A stretch of DNA of 46,937 nucleotides from JAFHCF01 sp048497495 (GCA_048497495.1 JAFHCF010000271.1:1-46937), one strand, 5' to 3'; positions 17,125-25,905 are shown, counted from the first letter of the stretch. Numbers and translations: made by a program. The notes: a model not told the origin generated them from the letters alone.

Positions 17125-17320
17125 GGGACTCTCCTCTTCTGAGGTCTCCGAATGACGGGATGGTGGACGAACGGCGGCGAACGGCCGGCGTCGAGGGGGG
17201 GGGGACCCCTCGGCGTTCGAGGACGACGCGACCGAGCCATGCGGAGAAAAGCGTATCTGGATCAATCTATCAAACGAATGTTATATATCTCGCATCGCAC
17301 ATTTTTTGATGGATCGATCC
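17125..17320. promoter_or_regulatory. Divergent spacer between DUF1127 and LysR genes
   Basis: This 196-base spacer holds an AT-rich island (about 17240-17310) that contrasts with the surrounding GC-rich DNA. It contains TATATATCT, an A/T run before the LysR start, and several short T-N11-A arrangements typical of LysR-binding sites. No single box can be assigned confidently. Confidence 0.4.
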
Positions 17321-18205
17321 ATGCCCGCGACGCTCGACCTCGACCAGTTGAAGACCTTCGTCGCCATCGCCGAAACCGGCAGCTTCACCCGCGCCGCCGA
17401 TCAGGTGCACAAGACGCAGTCGGCGGTGTCGATGCAGATGCGGCGGCTGGAGGAGCGGGTCGGCAAGGCGATCTTCGCCCGCGACGGCCGCGCCTCGCGG
17501 CTGACGGAGGACGGCGAGCGCCTGCTCGCCTTCGGGCGCCGTCTGATTCGGCTCAACGACGAGACGCTCGCCGCCTTCGACGAGGCGGAACTGACCGGCC
17601 GGGTCCGGCTCGGCACGCCCGACGACTACGCCGATCGTTTCCTCCCGGAGATTCTGGCGCGCTTCTCCCAATCCAATCCGCGCGCCGAGGTGACCGTGGT
17701 CTGCGCTCCGACGCCGCTGCTGGTCGATTCCATCATCGCCGGCGAGCTCGACGTGGCGATCATCACCCATGTGCGGGAGAAGGGGCCGGCGGAACTGATC
17801 CGCCGCGAGCCGCTCCTCTGGGTCGGCTCGCAGCGCCACGGCGCCCACGAGATCGATCCCCTGCCGCTCGCCCTCGGGCGGCCGACCTGCAATTGGCGGC
17901 TGGCGGCGCTCGACAGTCTCGAACTGGTGGGGCGGCGGCACCGTCTGCTCTACGTCAGCTGGAACTCGACCGCCGTCGGCGCGGCGGTGCTCGCCGGCCT
18001 CGCGGTGTCGGTGCTGCCGGAATCGGCGATCCGGCAAGGGATGCGGGTGCTCGGCGAGAACGAGGGGTTCCCACGCCTGCCGCCGGTCGACATCGGCCTC
18101 CTGCGGGCGCGGTCGGGGAAGAATCCGGTGGCGGATGCGCTGGCCGGCCACATCGTGTCGTCGCTCGACAACCTGTCGATGGGATGGCACCAGGGCGGCG
18201 ACTGA
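17321..18205 (+). CDS. LysR-family transcriptional regulator (VtlR/LsrB-like group candidate)
   Basis: This is a DNA-binding regulator of about 294 residues. The winged helix-turn-helix occupies residues 4-65 (LDLDQLKTFVAIAETGSFTR, KTQSAVSMQMRRLEE) and the effector domain about 90-290 (RVRLGTPDDYADRFLPEIL, AGLAVSVLPESAI). Two cysteines in the effector domain (VVCAPTP and PTCNWR) could be redox-responsive, as proposed for LsrB, but that is inference. The ATG at 17321 begins just before the conserved block; an ATG at 17309 is also in frame, and neither has a strong ribosome-binding site. The divergent DUF1127 gene is the obvious candidate target, since VtlR of Brucella controls small DUF1127-type genes. 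Confidence 0.87.
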   Translation: MPATLDLDQLKTFVAIAETGSFTRAADQVHKTQSAVSMQMRRLEERVGKAIFARDGRASRLTEDGERLLAFGRRLIRLNDETLAAFDEAELTGRVRLGTPDDYADRFLPEILARFSQSNPRAEVTVVCAPTPLLVDSIIAGELDVAIITHVREKGPAELIRREPLLWVGSQRHGAHEIDPLPLALGRPTCNWRLAALDSLELVGRRHRLLYVSWNSTAVGAAVLAGLAVSVLPESAIRQGMRVLGENEGFPRLPPVDIGLLRARSGKNPVADALAGHIVSSLDNLSMGWHQGGD

Positions 18206-18222
18206 GGCCGGCGCGGCGGCGA

Positions 18223-18717
18223 TCAGCGGAAGGCGGAGCCCAGCGCGTGGATCCGCGACCCCGAGGAAATCGACTCTTGTTCCAAGAGCCTGCGCCGCTC
18301 GCGCTTCTCCCGGATCATCGGTACGTCCTTGCGATCGAGCGTTCCCTTGATCCGCGTGCCGTTGCCGTCGATCTCCATCACCAGAACCGTGCCGTCACCG
18401 CGATCACGATAGAGGATGGTGGCCCCGCCCACCGGCGAGGAGCCCGTGCCGGGCCCCGCTGCGACCGACGAGGCCCGCGGTTCGAAGCGTTTCTCGATGG
18501 AACTGCCGAAGAAGACATAGACCAGCGCCACGATGGCGAGGATGGCGCAACCGACCATCGTGCCCTGGACGATCAGCAAGGTCAGCTGGCGGCCGGTGAT
18601 CTCCTTGGAGGACAGCGTCGAGGTGTGGCGCACGCTTCTCGTGGCGGACGGACGCATCCCCGGACGCGCCGCCGCTCGAGCCGACGCCAACTGCCGCATT
18701 TTCGCCGTGACGACCAT
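18223..18717 (-). CDS. Hypothetical single-pass membrane protein
   Basis: I do not recognise this 164-residue protein. Its N-terminal 40 residues are basic, and one hydrophobic segment (about 45-70, LTLLIVQGTMVGCAILAIVALVYV in two overlapping blocks) should span the membrane. A polar C-terminal domain of about 90 residues follows, containing ILYRDRGDGTVLVMEIDGNG and a basic helix (REKRERRRLLEQE). With positive charges before the membrane segment, the C-terminal part probably faces the periplasm. AAGG lies nine bases before the ATG. It is convergent with the LysR gene. Confidence 0.6.
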   Translation of the reverse strand: MVVTAKMRQLASARAAARPGMRPSATRSVRHTSTLSSKEITGRQLTLLIVQGTMVGCAILAIVALVYVFFGSSIEKRFEPRASSVAAGPGTGSSPVGGATILYRDRGDGTVLVMEIDGNGTRIKGTLDRKDVPMIREKRERRRLLEQESISSGSRIHALGSAFR

Positions 18718-18897
18718 CCCGAGCGCCTTTCGTGGCGTCGACCGACGGTTCCACCCACCGGTCTTGGTGCGCCGGAGTCTACGCCCGATACCTTCCGAAG
18801 AAGTAAAATAGAAGACTCGATTGCGGCCCGACCGGGCGCGGTGCGTCTTCCTCCGCCCGAGACGATGCGAAGCGGCCGGGAAGTCGTGCGTTCGCGA

Positions 18898-19830
18898 TCA
18901 GCGTCGCAGGACGAAGAGATTACCGGCGAGCACCAGGACGAGACCGACCATCGCCGGCAAGGTCCATTGATAGCCTTCGAAGACGGTCGAGATCGCCAGG
19001 GCGAAGACCGGGAACATCACCGTGGCATAGCCGGCCCGCGCCGCGCCGATGCGGCCGAGGAGCGTCAGATAGGCCCAGAAGGCGACGACCGAGGAGACCA
19101 CCGACAGCCACAGCAGCGAGACGACGTAGGGCACCGACATCTCGAAGGCGAAGGGCAGTCCCTGCGCCAGCGCCGCCACCAGCAGGAAGCCGCAGGCCCA
19201 CACCATGCCCCAGGCGGTCGCCACCAGGACCGAGATGCCGCGCTGTTGGATGGCGCTCGACAACATGTTGCCGATGCAGAAGAAGGTCGTGCCGACGACG
19301 CACAGACCGAGGCCGAGGGCGGCGGTTCCGTCGAAATCGGTGCCGGCGATCCGCGGCCAGAACATCGCCGCGACCCCGGTGGAGCCGAGCAGGCCGCCGA
19401 TGAGCACCCGTCCGGAGATCTTCTGGCGGAAGACGACGAAGCCCATCATCAGGTTGATCACCGAGGCGAGCGAGAAGACCACCGACAGGAGGCCCGACGG
19501 CAGCCCCTTGGCCCCGTGATAGAACAGGTTGAAATTCATCGAGAAGATGAAGAAGCCGAGCCCGGCGAAGCCGAGATGGGCGGCGAGCGGTTGGCGCAGC
19601 CGCTCGCCGCGCGCCGAGGCCCAGACCCACATCAGCACCGCCGAGATGACGAAGCGCCACAGCAGCGACACTTCCGGGGCGACGTTGACGACCTGCGCCT
19701 TCATGGCGATCCAACTCGTCGACCAGGCGAAGACCGTGATGGCGTAGAGCGTCGCCTCGAAGCCGCCGAAACGTGCGTCGCCGGGCGCGGACTTCGGGAT
19801 CTCGGAGGGAGAGGATGCGGACGCGGTCAT
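18898..19830 (-). CDS. DMT-superfamily (EamA) transporter
   Basis: This is a 310-residue inner-membrane protein with about ten predicted membrane segments arranged as two EamA repeats, typical of drug/metabolite exporters. The first helix is LYAITVFAWSTSWIAMKAQ, and the conserved WRF after helix 2 (LLWRFVISAVLMW) is a family mark; the last helix is PAMVGLVLVLAGNLFVLRR. The substrate cannot be predicted. GAGG lies six bases before the ATG at 19830. It ends about 180 bases downstream of the hypothetical membrane protein gene start and is on the same strand. Confidence 0.88.
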   Translation of the reverse strand: MTASASSPSEIPKSAPGDARFGGFEATLYAITVFAWSTSWIAMKAQVVNVAPEVSLLWRFVISAVLMWVWASARGERLRQPLAAHLGFAGLGFFIFSMNFNLFYHGAKGLPSGLLSVVFSLASVINLMMGFVVFRQKISGRVLIGGLLGSTGVAAMFWPRIAGTDFDGTAALGLGLCVVGTTFFCIGNMLSSAIQQRGISVLVATAWGMVWACGFLLVAALAQGLPFAFEMSVPYVVSLLWLSVVSSVVAFWAYLTLLGRIGAARAGYATVMFPVFALAISTVFEGYQWTLPAMVGLVLVLAGNLFVLRR

Positions 19831-19985
19831 CGCGGGCCTCGTTGGGCGACCGACGCCGGAGGCGTCGGCGGAATCGCCCGAAGAGCTGTCGCCGCTCCGC
19901 GTTGCTCGGTCCAGCGAAACTTGCTGATCGGTGGGATCAGGAAGCGTGATGTGCGCGCCACCGGGCCGGTCGGGCTCCGCGAGGC

Positions 19986-20447
19986 TCAGTCGCCGCCGTC
20001 GCCACCGCCGCCGTCACCGGCGTCGCCGTCGGCGCGATCCGAGGTGTCGGCGCCCGCGTCCTGGTGGGGTTCGGCGGGCGCGGGGGCATCGGCGGCCCGC
20101 GCGGTCGACGAGGGCTCCGGCGCGGCCTCGAGGGCCTCGCCGTCCGGCGGCGCGTCCGTTGCGGCCTCGGCCTCGTCGGCGGAGGCGGCGGCCGGATCGC
20201 TCGCCAGCGAATGGAGGAGTTCGGCGCCGAGCAGAACCGCGCCGCCGACGGCCGCCGCCGCGGCGCCGGCCTGAGGCGTGGCGGCCGGGGCGTTGTTCGT
20301 CGGACCGTTGCCTGTGCCGTGCCTGTCGGGGACGCGTGGCGGGCCTTCGCCCGAGAGCGGGGTCTCGAAGTCACGCGGCCGCGCCTCGCGATCCGCCGCC
20401 GCCGAATCGTCCGTCCTGCGGCGAAACCAGCCCGTGAGCCATCCCAT
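19986..20447 (-). CDS. Hypothetical low-complexity acidic protein
   Basis: I do not recognise this 153-residue protein. It opens with MGWLTGWFRRR, a short amphipathic aromatic/basic segment that may sit on a membrane. An Ala/Gly-rich hydrophobic stretch follows (about 60-80, AAAAAVGGAVLLGAELLHSLA), then a disordered acidic tail rich in Ala, Asp, Glu and Pro that ends in a glycine/aspartate run. GGAAGGGG lies about eight bases before the ATG, which supports translation, but the composition means a GC-driven spurious frame cannot be fully excluded. Confidence 0.5.
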   Translation of the reverse strand: MGWLTGWFRRRTDDSAAADREARPRDFETPLSGEGPPRVPDRHGTGNGPTNNAPAATPQAGAAAAAVGGAVLLGAELLHSLASDPAAASADEAEAATDAPPDGEALEAAPEPSSTARAADAPAPAEPHQDAGADTSDRADGDAGDGGGGDGGD

Positions 20448-20607
20448 CCGTCCACCCCTTCCAGAAGGCCGGCCGACACGAGGCCCGGCGCGGCCGCTGT
20501 TGCGCGGGAGCCGCTCCGATCGGACCAGTCTCCAGGCGCCCCCGGCGCCCGTCGAGCTTCGGCGAGCGACGTGGCGAAAGGACGGCAAGGGGCCGTCGCG
20601 GCCCGCC

Positions 20608-21285
20608 TCAGAGATCCTCGACCACGAGAAGGTGGAGCGAGCGCGGCCCGTGGGCGCCGAGCAGGATGGTCTGCTCGATGTCGCCGGAGCGCGACGGGCC
20701 GGTGATCCAATTGACGGAGCGCGGCATGACGCCGGGCCCGTAGGTCTCGCGGATGCGGGTCCACACGGTCTCGTAGTCGCCGGCGATCTCGGAGGCCTTC
20801 ACCACCACGAGGTGATGTTCGGGCAGGAAGTTCAGCGTCGTCGGATTGTCCGGACCGGAGACCAGCACCACCGTGCCGGTTTCGGCGACGCCGGCGAAGG
20901 CATGCGACAGACCGACGAGGTCGTGGCCGGCGGAAGGGCCCTCGGTGACGGTGAGTTGCGGCTCGCGGTCGAAGGGCATGCCGGCGAGACGCGGATCGGC
21001 GCCGCGACGGATCTCCTGGGGCAGGTTCCTCGACCGCAGATAGCGGGCGACCGCCGCCGGGACCTCGTCGGCGGAGGCGAGGCGCTCGACACTCGACGAA
21101 ACCTTGTCGGCCATGGAGGCGAAGAGATCGACCCGGGCGGCGGCGTCGATCCGCCCGCGCGCCGGGATCCGGCCGGGCGCATGGGCGGCGAGGCGGGCCT
21201 CGACGGTGGTACGCCGCACCGTGTCGTCGCCGCCGGTGTGGAGGGAGCGACGAATTCCGGCGAGGATGGTGTCACGGGCAGCCAT
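20608..21285 (-). CDS. lutC: L-lactate utilisation protein LutC
   Basis: LutC is the third component of the LutABC complex that oxidises L-lactate to pyruvate with iron-sulfur proteins. The 225-residue protein belongs to the LUD (YkgG/LutC) family: an N-terminal helical part, then LVGLSHAFAGVAETGTVVL, LPEHHLVVVKASEI, and the C-terminal block NWITGPSRSGDIEQTILLG-AHGPRSLHLLVVED. Its ATG at 21285 directly follows the TAA of the inserted HNH gene with no spacing, so its likely ribosome-binding site (GAGGG about 10 bases upstream) lies inside the HNH reading frame. Confidence 0.93.
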   Translation of the reverse strand: MAARDTILAGIRRSLHTGGDDTVRRTTVEARLAAHAPGRIPARGRIDAAARVDLFASMADKVSSSVERLASADEVPAAVARYLRSRNLPQEIRRGADPRLAGMPFDREPQLTVTEGPSAGHDLVGLSHAFAGVAETGTVVLVSGPDNPTTLNFLPEHHLVVVKASEIAGDYETVWTRIRETYGPGVMPRSVNWITGPSRSGDIEQTILLGAHGPRSLHLLVVEDL

Positions 21286-22020
21286 TTACTTTAATCCCTC
21301 GTATCCATTTCGCCCACCATTACAGTACTCAGGGTCTCCGAGTGCCATTACAGAATTCACATCATAAATCATGCAATGCATACCGCCCTTCGATTGAGTG
21401 GAAAATCTGCAATATGAACAAATGTATTCTTCGTCAGGCTTAAATTTTCCAGATCTCAATTTTTCATTTTTCTCAAAATGAACCAACGAATGACACGTCG
21501 GACAAAGTGCAACAAGATCAAAAAGCATTTCTGTAAATCGCCTCTTATAAGTAAGATGATGAACCTCAGTAGCCTCCTGCTCACCGCACCCCTCGCAAAC
21601 GCCATGAGCGCGGTCCATAACTTTCTTTCGTAATCTCTTCCAATCATTCGATCGAAGATACACACCCCAATCTTTGTTAAAACTCTCGCTTTCTTGGCGA
21701 CTCTTCTCTGAAAGATTTAATACGAAATTCTTCCTAATTAGAAACCGTTGATACTCCGCCTCTTCGCGCAAACTATCAATGCTGTAAACTTCCGAACCAC
21801 TATATTTACTTTCCATACGCTTCGCGGAACCAAACCCTTCTCCACAAATTTTACAAAAATCTCTAAGTTGCGTCCCTCCCCCTTTAATCCCAACAAGACC
21901 AGTTATTATTTGGTGTGAGCAATCGTTTCGATACAAAGAGCCGTATTCGCGATTTTCCTCCTCCGTTGCAGAGCAAGAAAATTTCTCTCCAGTTCGTGGA
22001 TCATCTGCAATTAAGAGCAT
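21286..22020 (-). CDS. AT-rich HNH endonuclease gene inserted between lutB and lutC
   Basis: This is a 244-residue HNH-type nuclease. A zinc-finger-like pair is at residues 56-59 (CKIC). The HNH core spans about 126-181: WKRLRKKVMDRAHGVCEGC, EVHHLTYKRRF, LFDLVALCPTCHSLVH, with Cys142/145 and Cys173/176 as zinc ligands and His154/155 as catalytic. The usual GNE before the DLV is FTE. A further cysteine set is at 201, 204, 216 and 233. Codon use is unlike all neighbours (near 42% G+C, with many AAA, TTA, ATT, AAT). Only two bases separate it from the lutB stop, and none from the lutC ATG. It may be a homing or mobile nuclease, or a defence nuclease. No strong ribosome-binding site is seen. Confidence 0.88.
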   Translation of the reverse strand: MLLIADDPRTGEKFSCSATEEENREYGSLYRNDCSHQIITGLVGIKGGGTQLRDFCKICGEGFGSAKRMESKYSGSEVYSIDSLREEAEYQRFLIRKNFVLNLSEKSRQESESFNKDWGVYLRSNDWKRLRKKVMDRAHGVCEGCGEQEATEVHHLTYKRRFTEMLFDLVALCPTCHSLVHFEKNEKLRSGKFKPDEEYICSYCRFSTQSKGGMHCMIYDVNSVMALGDPEYCNGGRNGYEGLK

Positions 22021-22022
22021 GC

Positions 22023-23447
22023 CTATATCCCAGCTTTTCGCGCCTTCCACTGGTCCATGAAGGTGCGGCCTTCCGGCGCCGGCATGTCGCGGGTCTTGGT
22101 CCAGCCCGACGCGAAGAACGGCAGGCTGGCGATCCGGCCCCGGCCCAGCCCCATCAGGCGCAGCGACAGCGCCGCCATGCGGGCGACGAGGCGATAGAGC
22201 GCGGGACGGCCGGCGACGAAGGCCCAGGCGCCGATGCCCCAGCGCATCGCCGCCGGATTGAGGGCGCGTTCCCACTCGCGCGAGCGCCAGGCCCGCATCA
22301 TGCGCGGCAGCGGAATGCGCATCGGGCAGACGCCCTCGCAGCGGCCGCACAGGGTCGAGGCGTTGGGCAGGTGGCCGGTCTGGTCGATGCCGACAAGGGT
22401 CGGCGTCAGCACCGCGCCCATCGGGCCGGGATAGACCCAGCCGTAGGCATGGCCGCCGACCGCCTGGAACACCGGGCAGTGGTTCATGCAGGCGCCGCAA
22501 CGGATGCAGCGCAGCATCTCCTCGAACTCGGTGCCGAGCATCGCCGAGCGGCCGTTGTCGAGGAGGACGACGTGGTATTCGCCCGGTCCGTCGAGATCGC
22601 CGTCGCGGCGCGGGCCGGTGGAGAAGGTGGTGTAGACCGAGAGTTCCTGGCCGGTCGCCGAGCGGGCGAGGATGCGCAGCAGTGTGTCGACGTCTTCCAG
22701 CGTCGGCACGATCTTCTCGATCGAGGCCATGACGATGTGGGCCTTGGGCAGCGTCTGGGTGAGGTCGCCGTTGCCCTCGTTGGTGACGATGATCGAGGTG
22801 CCGGTCTCGGCGATCAGGAAGTTCGCCCCGGTGATGCCGACGTCGGCGACGAGGAACTCCTCGCGCAGCACGGTGCGCGCCTCGGTGAGCAGGGTCACCG
22901 GCTCGGAGAGGTCGCGGCCGGCGTCGAGATGGGTGTGGACGCGGCGGAAGTCGCCGGCGACCTGTTCCTTGGTCAGGTGCACCGCCGGAGCGACGATGTG
23001 GCTCGGGTGCTCGCCGCGCAGCTGGATGATGTATTCGCCGAGGTCGGTCTCGACCGGGCGGAAGCCCTCGGCCTCGAGGTGATCGTTGAGGGCGATCTCC
23101 TCGGTGATCATGCTCTTGCCCTTGGTGACGGTCTTCGCCCCCAGCCGACGGCAGATGTCGGCGACGATGCGGCGGGCGTCCTCGGCGCTCTCGGCCCAAT
23201 GGACATGGCCGCCGCTCGCCACCACCTTCTTCTCGTAGATCTCGAGATAGAGGTCGAGGTGCTTCAGCACATGGGTCTTGAGGTCGCGGGCGTCGTCGCG
23301 CAGGGCTTCGAACTCGGGCAGCGCCTCGGCCGCCTTGATGCGCTTGCCGATGAAGCCCTTCTCGATGTTCTTCAGGGCCTTCTGAAGCGTGACGTCGGCG
23401 AGCGCCCGGGTGGCGTTGGCCTTGAAGGCGGGGGATGTGACCTCCAT
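22023..23447 (-). CDS. lutB: L-lactate utilisation iron-sulfur protein LutB
   Basis: This 474-residue subunit of the LutABC lactate-oxidising complex carries an N-terminal LUD domain (FIGKRIKAAEALPEFEALR; AKTVTKGKSMITEEI; LREEFLVADVGITGANF) and a C-terminal ferredoxin-like region with two 4Fe-4S motifs: CIRCGACMNHCPVFQ and LCGRCEGVCPMRIPL. The end, FMDQWKARKAG followed by Ile and stop, coincides with the change to AT-rich DNA, so the last two or three codons may be supplied by the insertion. The ATG at 23447 is two bases after the lutA stop, indicating tight coupling. Confidence 0.95.
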   Translation of the reverse strand: MEVTSPAFKANATRALADVTLQKALKNIEKGFIGKRIKAAEALPEFEALRDDARDLKTHVLKHLDLYLEIYEKKVVASGGHVHWAESAEDARRIVADICRRLGAKTVTKGKSMITEEIALNDHLEAEGFRPVETDLGEYIIQLRGEHPSHIVAPAVHLTKEQVAGDFRRVHTHLDAGRDLSEPVTLLTEARTVLREEFLVADVGITGANFLIAETGTSIIVTNEGNGDLTQTLPKAHIVMASIEKIVPTLEDVDTLLRILARSATGQELSVYTTFSTGPRRDGDLDGPGEYHVVLLDNGRSAMLGTEFEEMLRCIRCGACMNHCPVFQAVGGHAYGWVYPGPMGAVLTPTLVGIDQTGHLPNASTLCGRCEGVCPMRIPLPRMMRAWRSREWERALNPAAMRWGIGAWAFVAGRPALYRLVARMAALSLRLMGLGRGRIASLPFFASGWTKTRDMPAPEGRTFMDQWKARKAGI

Positions 23448-23449
23448 CG

Positions 23450-24226
23450 TCAGGCTCCCTTCTTCGGCGAACCGATCGCCGGGCCGTCGGCCATGCCGGC
23501 GAGCACTTCGGCGACGTGCCGGACCTTCACCCTCGAGCCCTTGCGCGACAGGCGGCCGGCGATGTTCATCAGGCAGCCCATGTCGCCGGCGAGCAGCGTC
23601 TCGGCGCCGGACTCCTCGACGTTGACGGTCTTCTTGTCGACGATGGCGCCGGAGAGGTCGGGATATTTCACCGCGAAGGCGCCGCCGAAGCCGCAGCAGA
23701 CGTCGGTGTCCTTCATCTCGGTCAGGGTCAGGCCGTCGACCGCCGCGAGCAGCTTCCTCGGCTGGGCCTGGATGCCGAGCTCGCGCAGGCCCGAGCAACT
23801 GTCGTGATAGGTCACGGTGCCGTCGAAGGCGGCGCCGGTCGAGGTGACGCCGAGGACGTCGACGAGGAAGGAGACGAGCTCGTGGCTCTTGGCGGCGAGC
23901 GCTTCGGCGCGGGCCTTCCAGGGGTCGCCGTCGTCGAAGAGCTCGGGATAATGGGCGCGGATCTGGCCGGCGCAGGAGCCCGACGGCGCCACCAGATGGT
24001 CGAAGCCCTCGAAGGCGGCGATGACCTTCATCGCCAGCGCGGCGGCGTCCTTGCGATCCCCGGAATTGAAGGCGGGCTGACCGCAGCAGGTCTGGGCCGG
24101 CGGCACCACCACCTCGCAGCCGGCGTCCTCGATCAACTTGACCGCGGCGAAGCCGACGCTCGGGCGGAAGAGATCGACGAGACAGGTGACGAACAACGCG
24201 ACCTTGGGGCGGGAAGTGGAACGCAT
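23450..24226 (-). CDS. lutA: L-lactate utilisation protein LutA
   Basis: This 258-residue first gene of the lut operon has the two CCG domains of the GlpC/heterodisulfide-reductase-like family: QTCCGQPAFNSG (about residue 46) and DVCCGFGGAFAVKYPD (about 184). Each cysteine-rich motif should bind an unusual Fe-S cluster. SGSCAGQIRAHYPE and YHDSCSGLRELG supply the remaining cysteines. With LutB and LutC it passes lactate electrons to the membrane pool. The start MRSTSRPKVALFVTCLVD at 24226 fits the family; the frame is open further upstream but without conservation or a good ribosome-binding site. Confidence 0.94.
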   Translation of the reverse strand: MRSTSRPKVALFVTCLVDLFRPSVGFAAVKLIEDAGCEVVVPPAQTCCGQPAFNSGDRKDAAALAMKVIAAFEGFDHLVAPSGSCAGQIRAHYPELFDDGDPWKARAEALAAKSHELVSFLVDVLGVTSTGAAFDGTVTYHDSCSGLRELGIQAQPRKLLAAVDGLTLTEMKDTDVCCGFGGAFAVKYPDLSGAIVDKKTVNVEESGAETLLAGDMGCLMNIAGRLSRKGSRVKVRHVAEVLAGMADGPAIGSPKKGA

Positions 24227-24564
24227 GGACGGGTCCGTCTGGCCAGGAAGGGAAAATCGGCGGATCGGTCTCGCGTCGCGGCGGCGCGCGTCCGATCGCG
24301 ACACGGGAGGGGCTCCGGCGCGGCTTCGGACCATAGTGCGGCGGACAGAAATCGTCAAACCCGGTGGTAAGTTTTGTTGTCCACAAACGGATCGAGGCGT
24401 GGCGGCGAGCGGACGCGCCGTGACCGTGGCATCGCGACGCACCACCTCGGTCCATATTGCAGCGCAACATGTGCGACGATCGGGTTGCCGAAGCGGCGGC
24501 GAGGATGGAAGTTGACGCGCGCCGGCCGTGACCCGAACGACGGACCGGAGCGAGCGAGGAAACG
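24227..24564. promoter_or_regulatory. Divergent spacer between lutA and the DUF3422 gene
   Basis: This 338-base region should hold the promoters of the lut operon (leftwards) and of the DUF3422 gene (rightwards). Two small dyads stand out: TTGTCCACAA at about 24377-24386, which fits the loose half-site pattern of FadR-type GntR regulators such as LldR, and TTGCAGCGCAA near 24456-24466. Both are too short to assign. No small gene is convincing here. Confidence 0.4.
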
Positions 24565-25905
24565 ATGAGCGACGAGCGAGTGCCGGGGGCCGAGGCCGCA
24601 CCGGCGGCAGCGACGGGGGGGCGCGGTTTCGTCGGCCACCCGGCGCGCGCCGCGATCATCGGCGAGGTCCATGCCCGGCCGTTCCGGTCGGCGCGGGCGC
24701 CGCGCGTCTTCCTCCACCACGCCTTCGCCGTCGATCGCGACGCGGCCGAGGCCGACCGCCGCTTTCTCGACGGCTTCTGCCGGGGGCGCGGGGCGCCGGG
24801 CCCCGGCGTCGAGACGCGGCACCACGTCGTCGGCTTCGGCGCCGGCACGCTCAAATGGGAGCGCCACGCCGAATTCGTCACCTATACCTGGGACGGTCCG
24901 GCGGAGGCCGGCGACCGCCTCTTCGCCGGTCCGCCTTCCAATCATCCCTTCGGCAGCGAATTCGTGCAGCCGGGACCGATGCTGGTGGCGGCGCGGGTCG
25001 ATCTCGCCGCCGGGCCGGGCGATCTCGCCCTCGCCACCGCCGCCTTCGATCCGGCGAGCCTGTGCATCTCGGAGGCCTATGGCGGCGCCGCGATCAGCCT
25101 CACCGATTTTCGCCAGGACGGCGACGGGCGGACCCGCATCCTCACCATCGATCGCGGCCTGACCGAACAACAGGCCGGCGCGCTGGTCCAGCGCCTGCTC
25201 GAGATCGAGACCTATCGGACGCTGGCGATGCTCGGCCTGCCCTTGGCGCAGGAACTCGCCCCGGAAGTGCGGCGGCTGGAGCGCGACCTCGCCGCCATCA
25301 CCTCGGAGATCCGCTCGACCGAGGGGCTCGCCGCCAATCGCGGCCTGCTCGAGCGGCTGTCGACGCTGAACGCCGAAGTGGAGAACAGCTCGGCGGCGGC
25401 GTCCTACCGATTCGGCGCGACGCGCGCCTATGACCAGATCGTCGCCGATCGGCTGGGGATCCTCGACGAGCACGGCGTCCCCGGCTACTCGACCTGGGCG
25501 AGCTTCCTCGCCCGGCGCTCCAAGCCGGCGATGCGCACGGTCTTCGGCATCCAGGCGCGGATGAACGACCTGTCGAAACGCGCCTCGCGCACCGCTCAGT
25601 TGTTGCGCACGCGGGTCGACGTCGATCTCGAACAGCAGAACCGCGATCTCCTGGAATCGATGAACCGCCGCGCCCGCCAGCAACTCCTCCTGCAACAGAC
25701 CGTCGAGGGTCTGTCGGTGGCCGCCGTCAGCTACTACGTCGTCGGCCTGCTCGGCTATCTCTTCAAGGCGCTGAAGGAAGCCCACCTCCTGCCGATCGAC
25801 GTCGGCATCGCCACCGGGCTCGCCGTGCCGGTGGTGCTCGGCGGCGTCTTCTGGGTGGTGCGCCGCATCCGCAAGGCGCACGCGCCGGACGGTGAGGGTC
25901 ACTGA
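24565..25905 (+). CDS. DUF3422 family membrane-anchored protein
   Basis: This 446-residue protein belongs to DUF3422, a proteobacterial family without known function. Typical stretches are IIGEVHARPFRSARAPRVF near the N-terminus, HHVVGFGAGTLKWERHAEF, and the helical middle LVQRLLEIETYRTLAMLGLP. A predicted coiled-coil section (about 230-370) is followed by two membrane segments close to the C-terminus (SYYVVGLLGYLFKAL and LAVPVVLGGVFWVV), so the large N-terminal part is likely cytoplasmic. GAGG lies six bases before the ATG. A hairpin follows the stop. Confidence 0.9.
   Translation: MSDERVPGAEAAPAAATGGRGFVGHPARAAIIGEVHARPFRSARAPRVFLHHAFAVDRDAAEADRRFLDGFCRGRGAPGPGVETRHHVVGFGAGTLKWERHAEFVTYTWDGPAEAGDRLFAGPPSNHPFGSEFVQPGPMLVAARVDLAAGPGDLALATAAFDPASLCISEAYGGAAISLTDFRQDGDGRTRILTIDRGLTEQQAGALVQRLLEIETYRTLAMLGLPLAQELAPEVRRLERDLAAITSEIRSTEGLAANRGLLERLSTLNAEVENSSAAASYRFGATRAYDQIVADRLGILDEHGVPGYSTWASFLARRSKPAMRTVFGIQARMNDLSKRASRTAQLLRTRVDVDLEQQNRDLLESMNRRARQQLLLQQTVEGLSVAAVSYYVVGLLGYLFKALKEAHLLPIDVGIATGLAVPVVLGGVFWVVRRIRKAHAPDGEGH

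Noticed and set aside
21286..23199. A long minus-strand frame that joins an alternate frame of lutB to the HNH protein.
   Set aside because: The upstream part is out of frame with the real lutB and has shadow composition. The HNH protein starts credibly at 22020.
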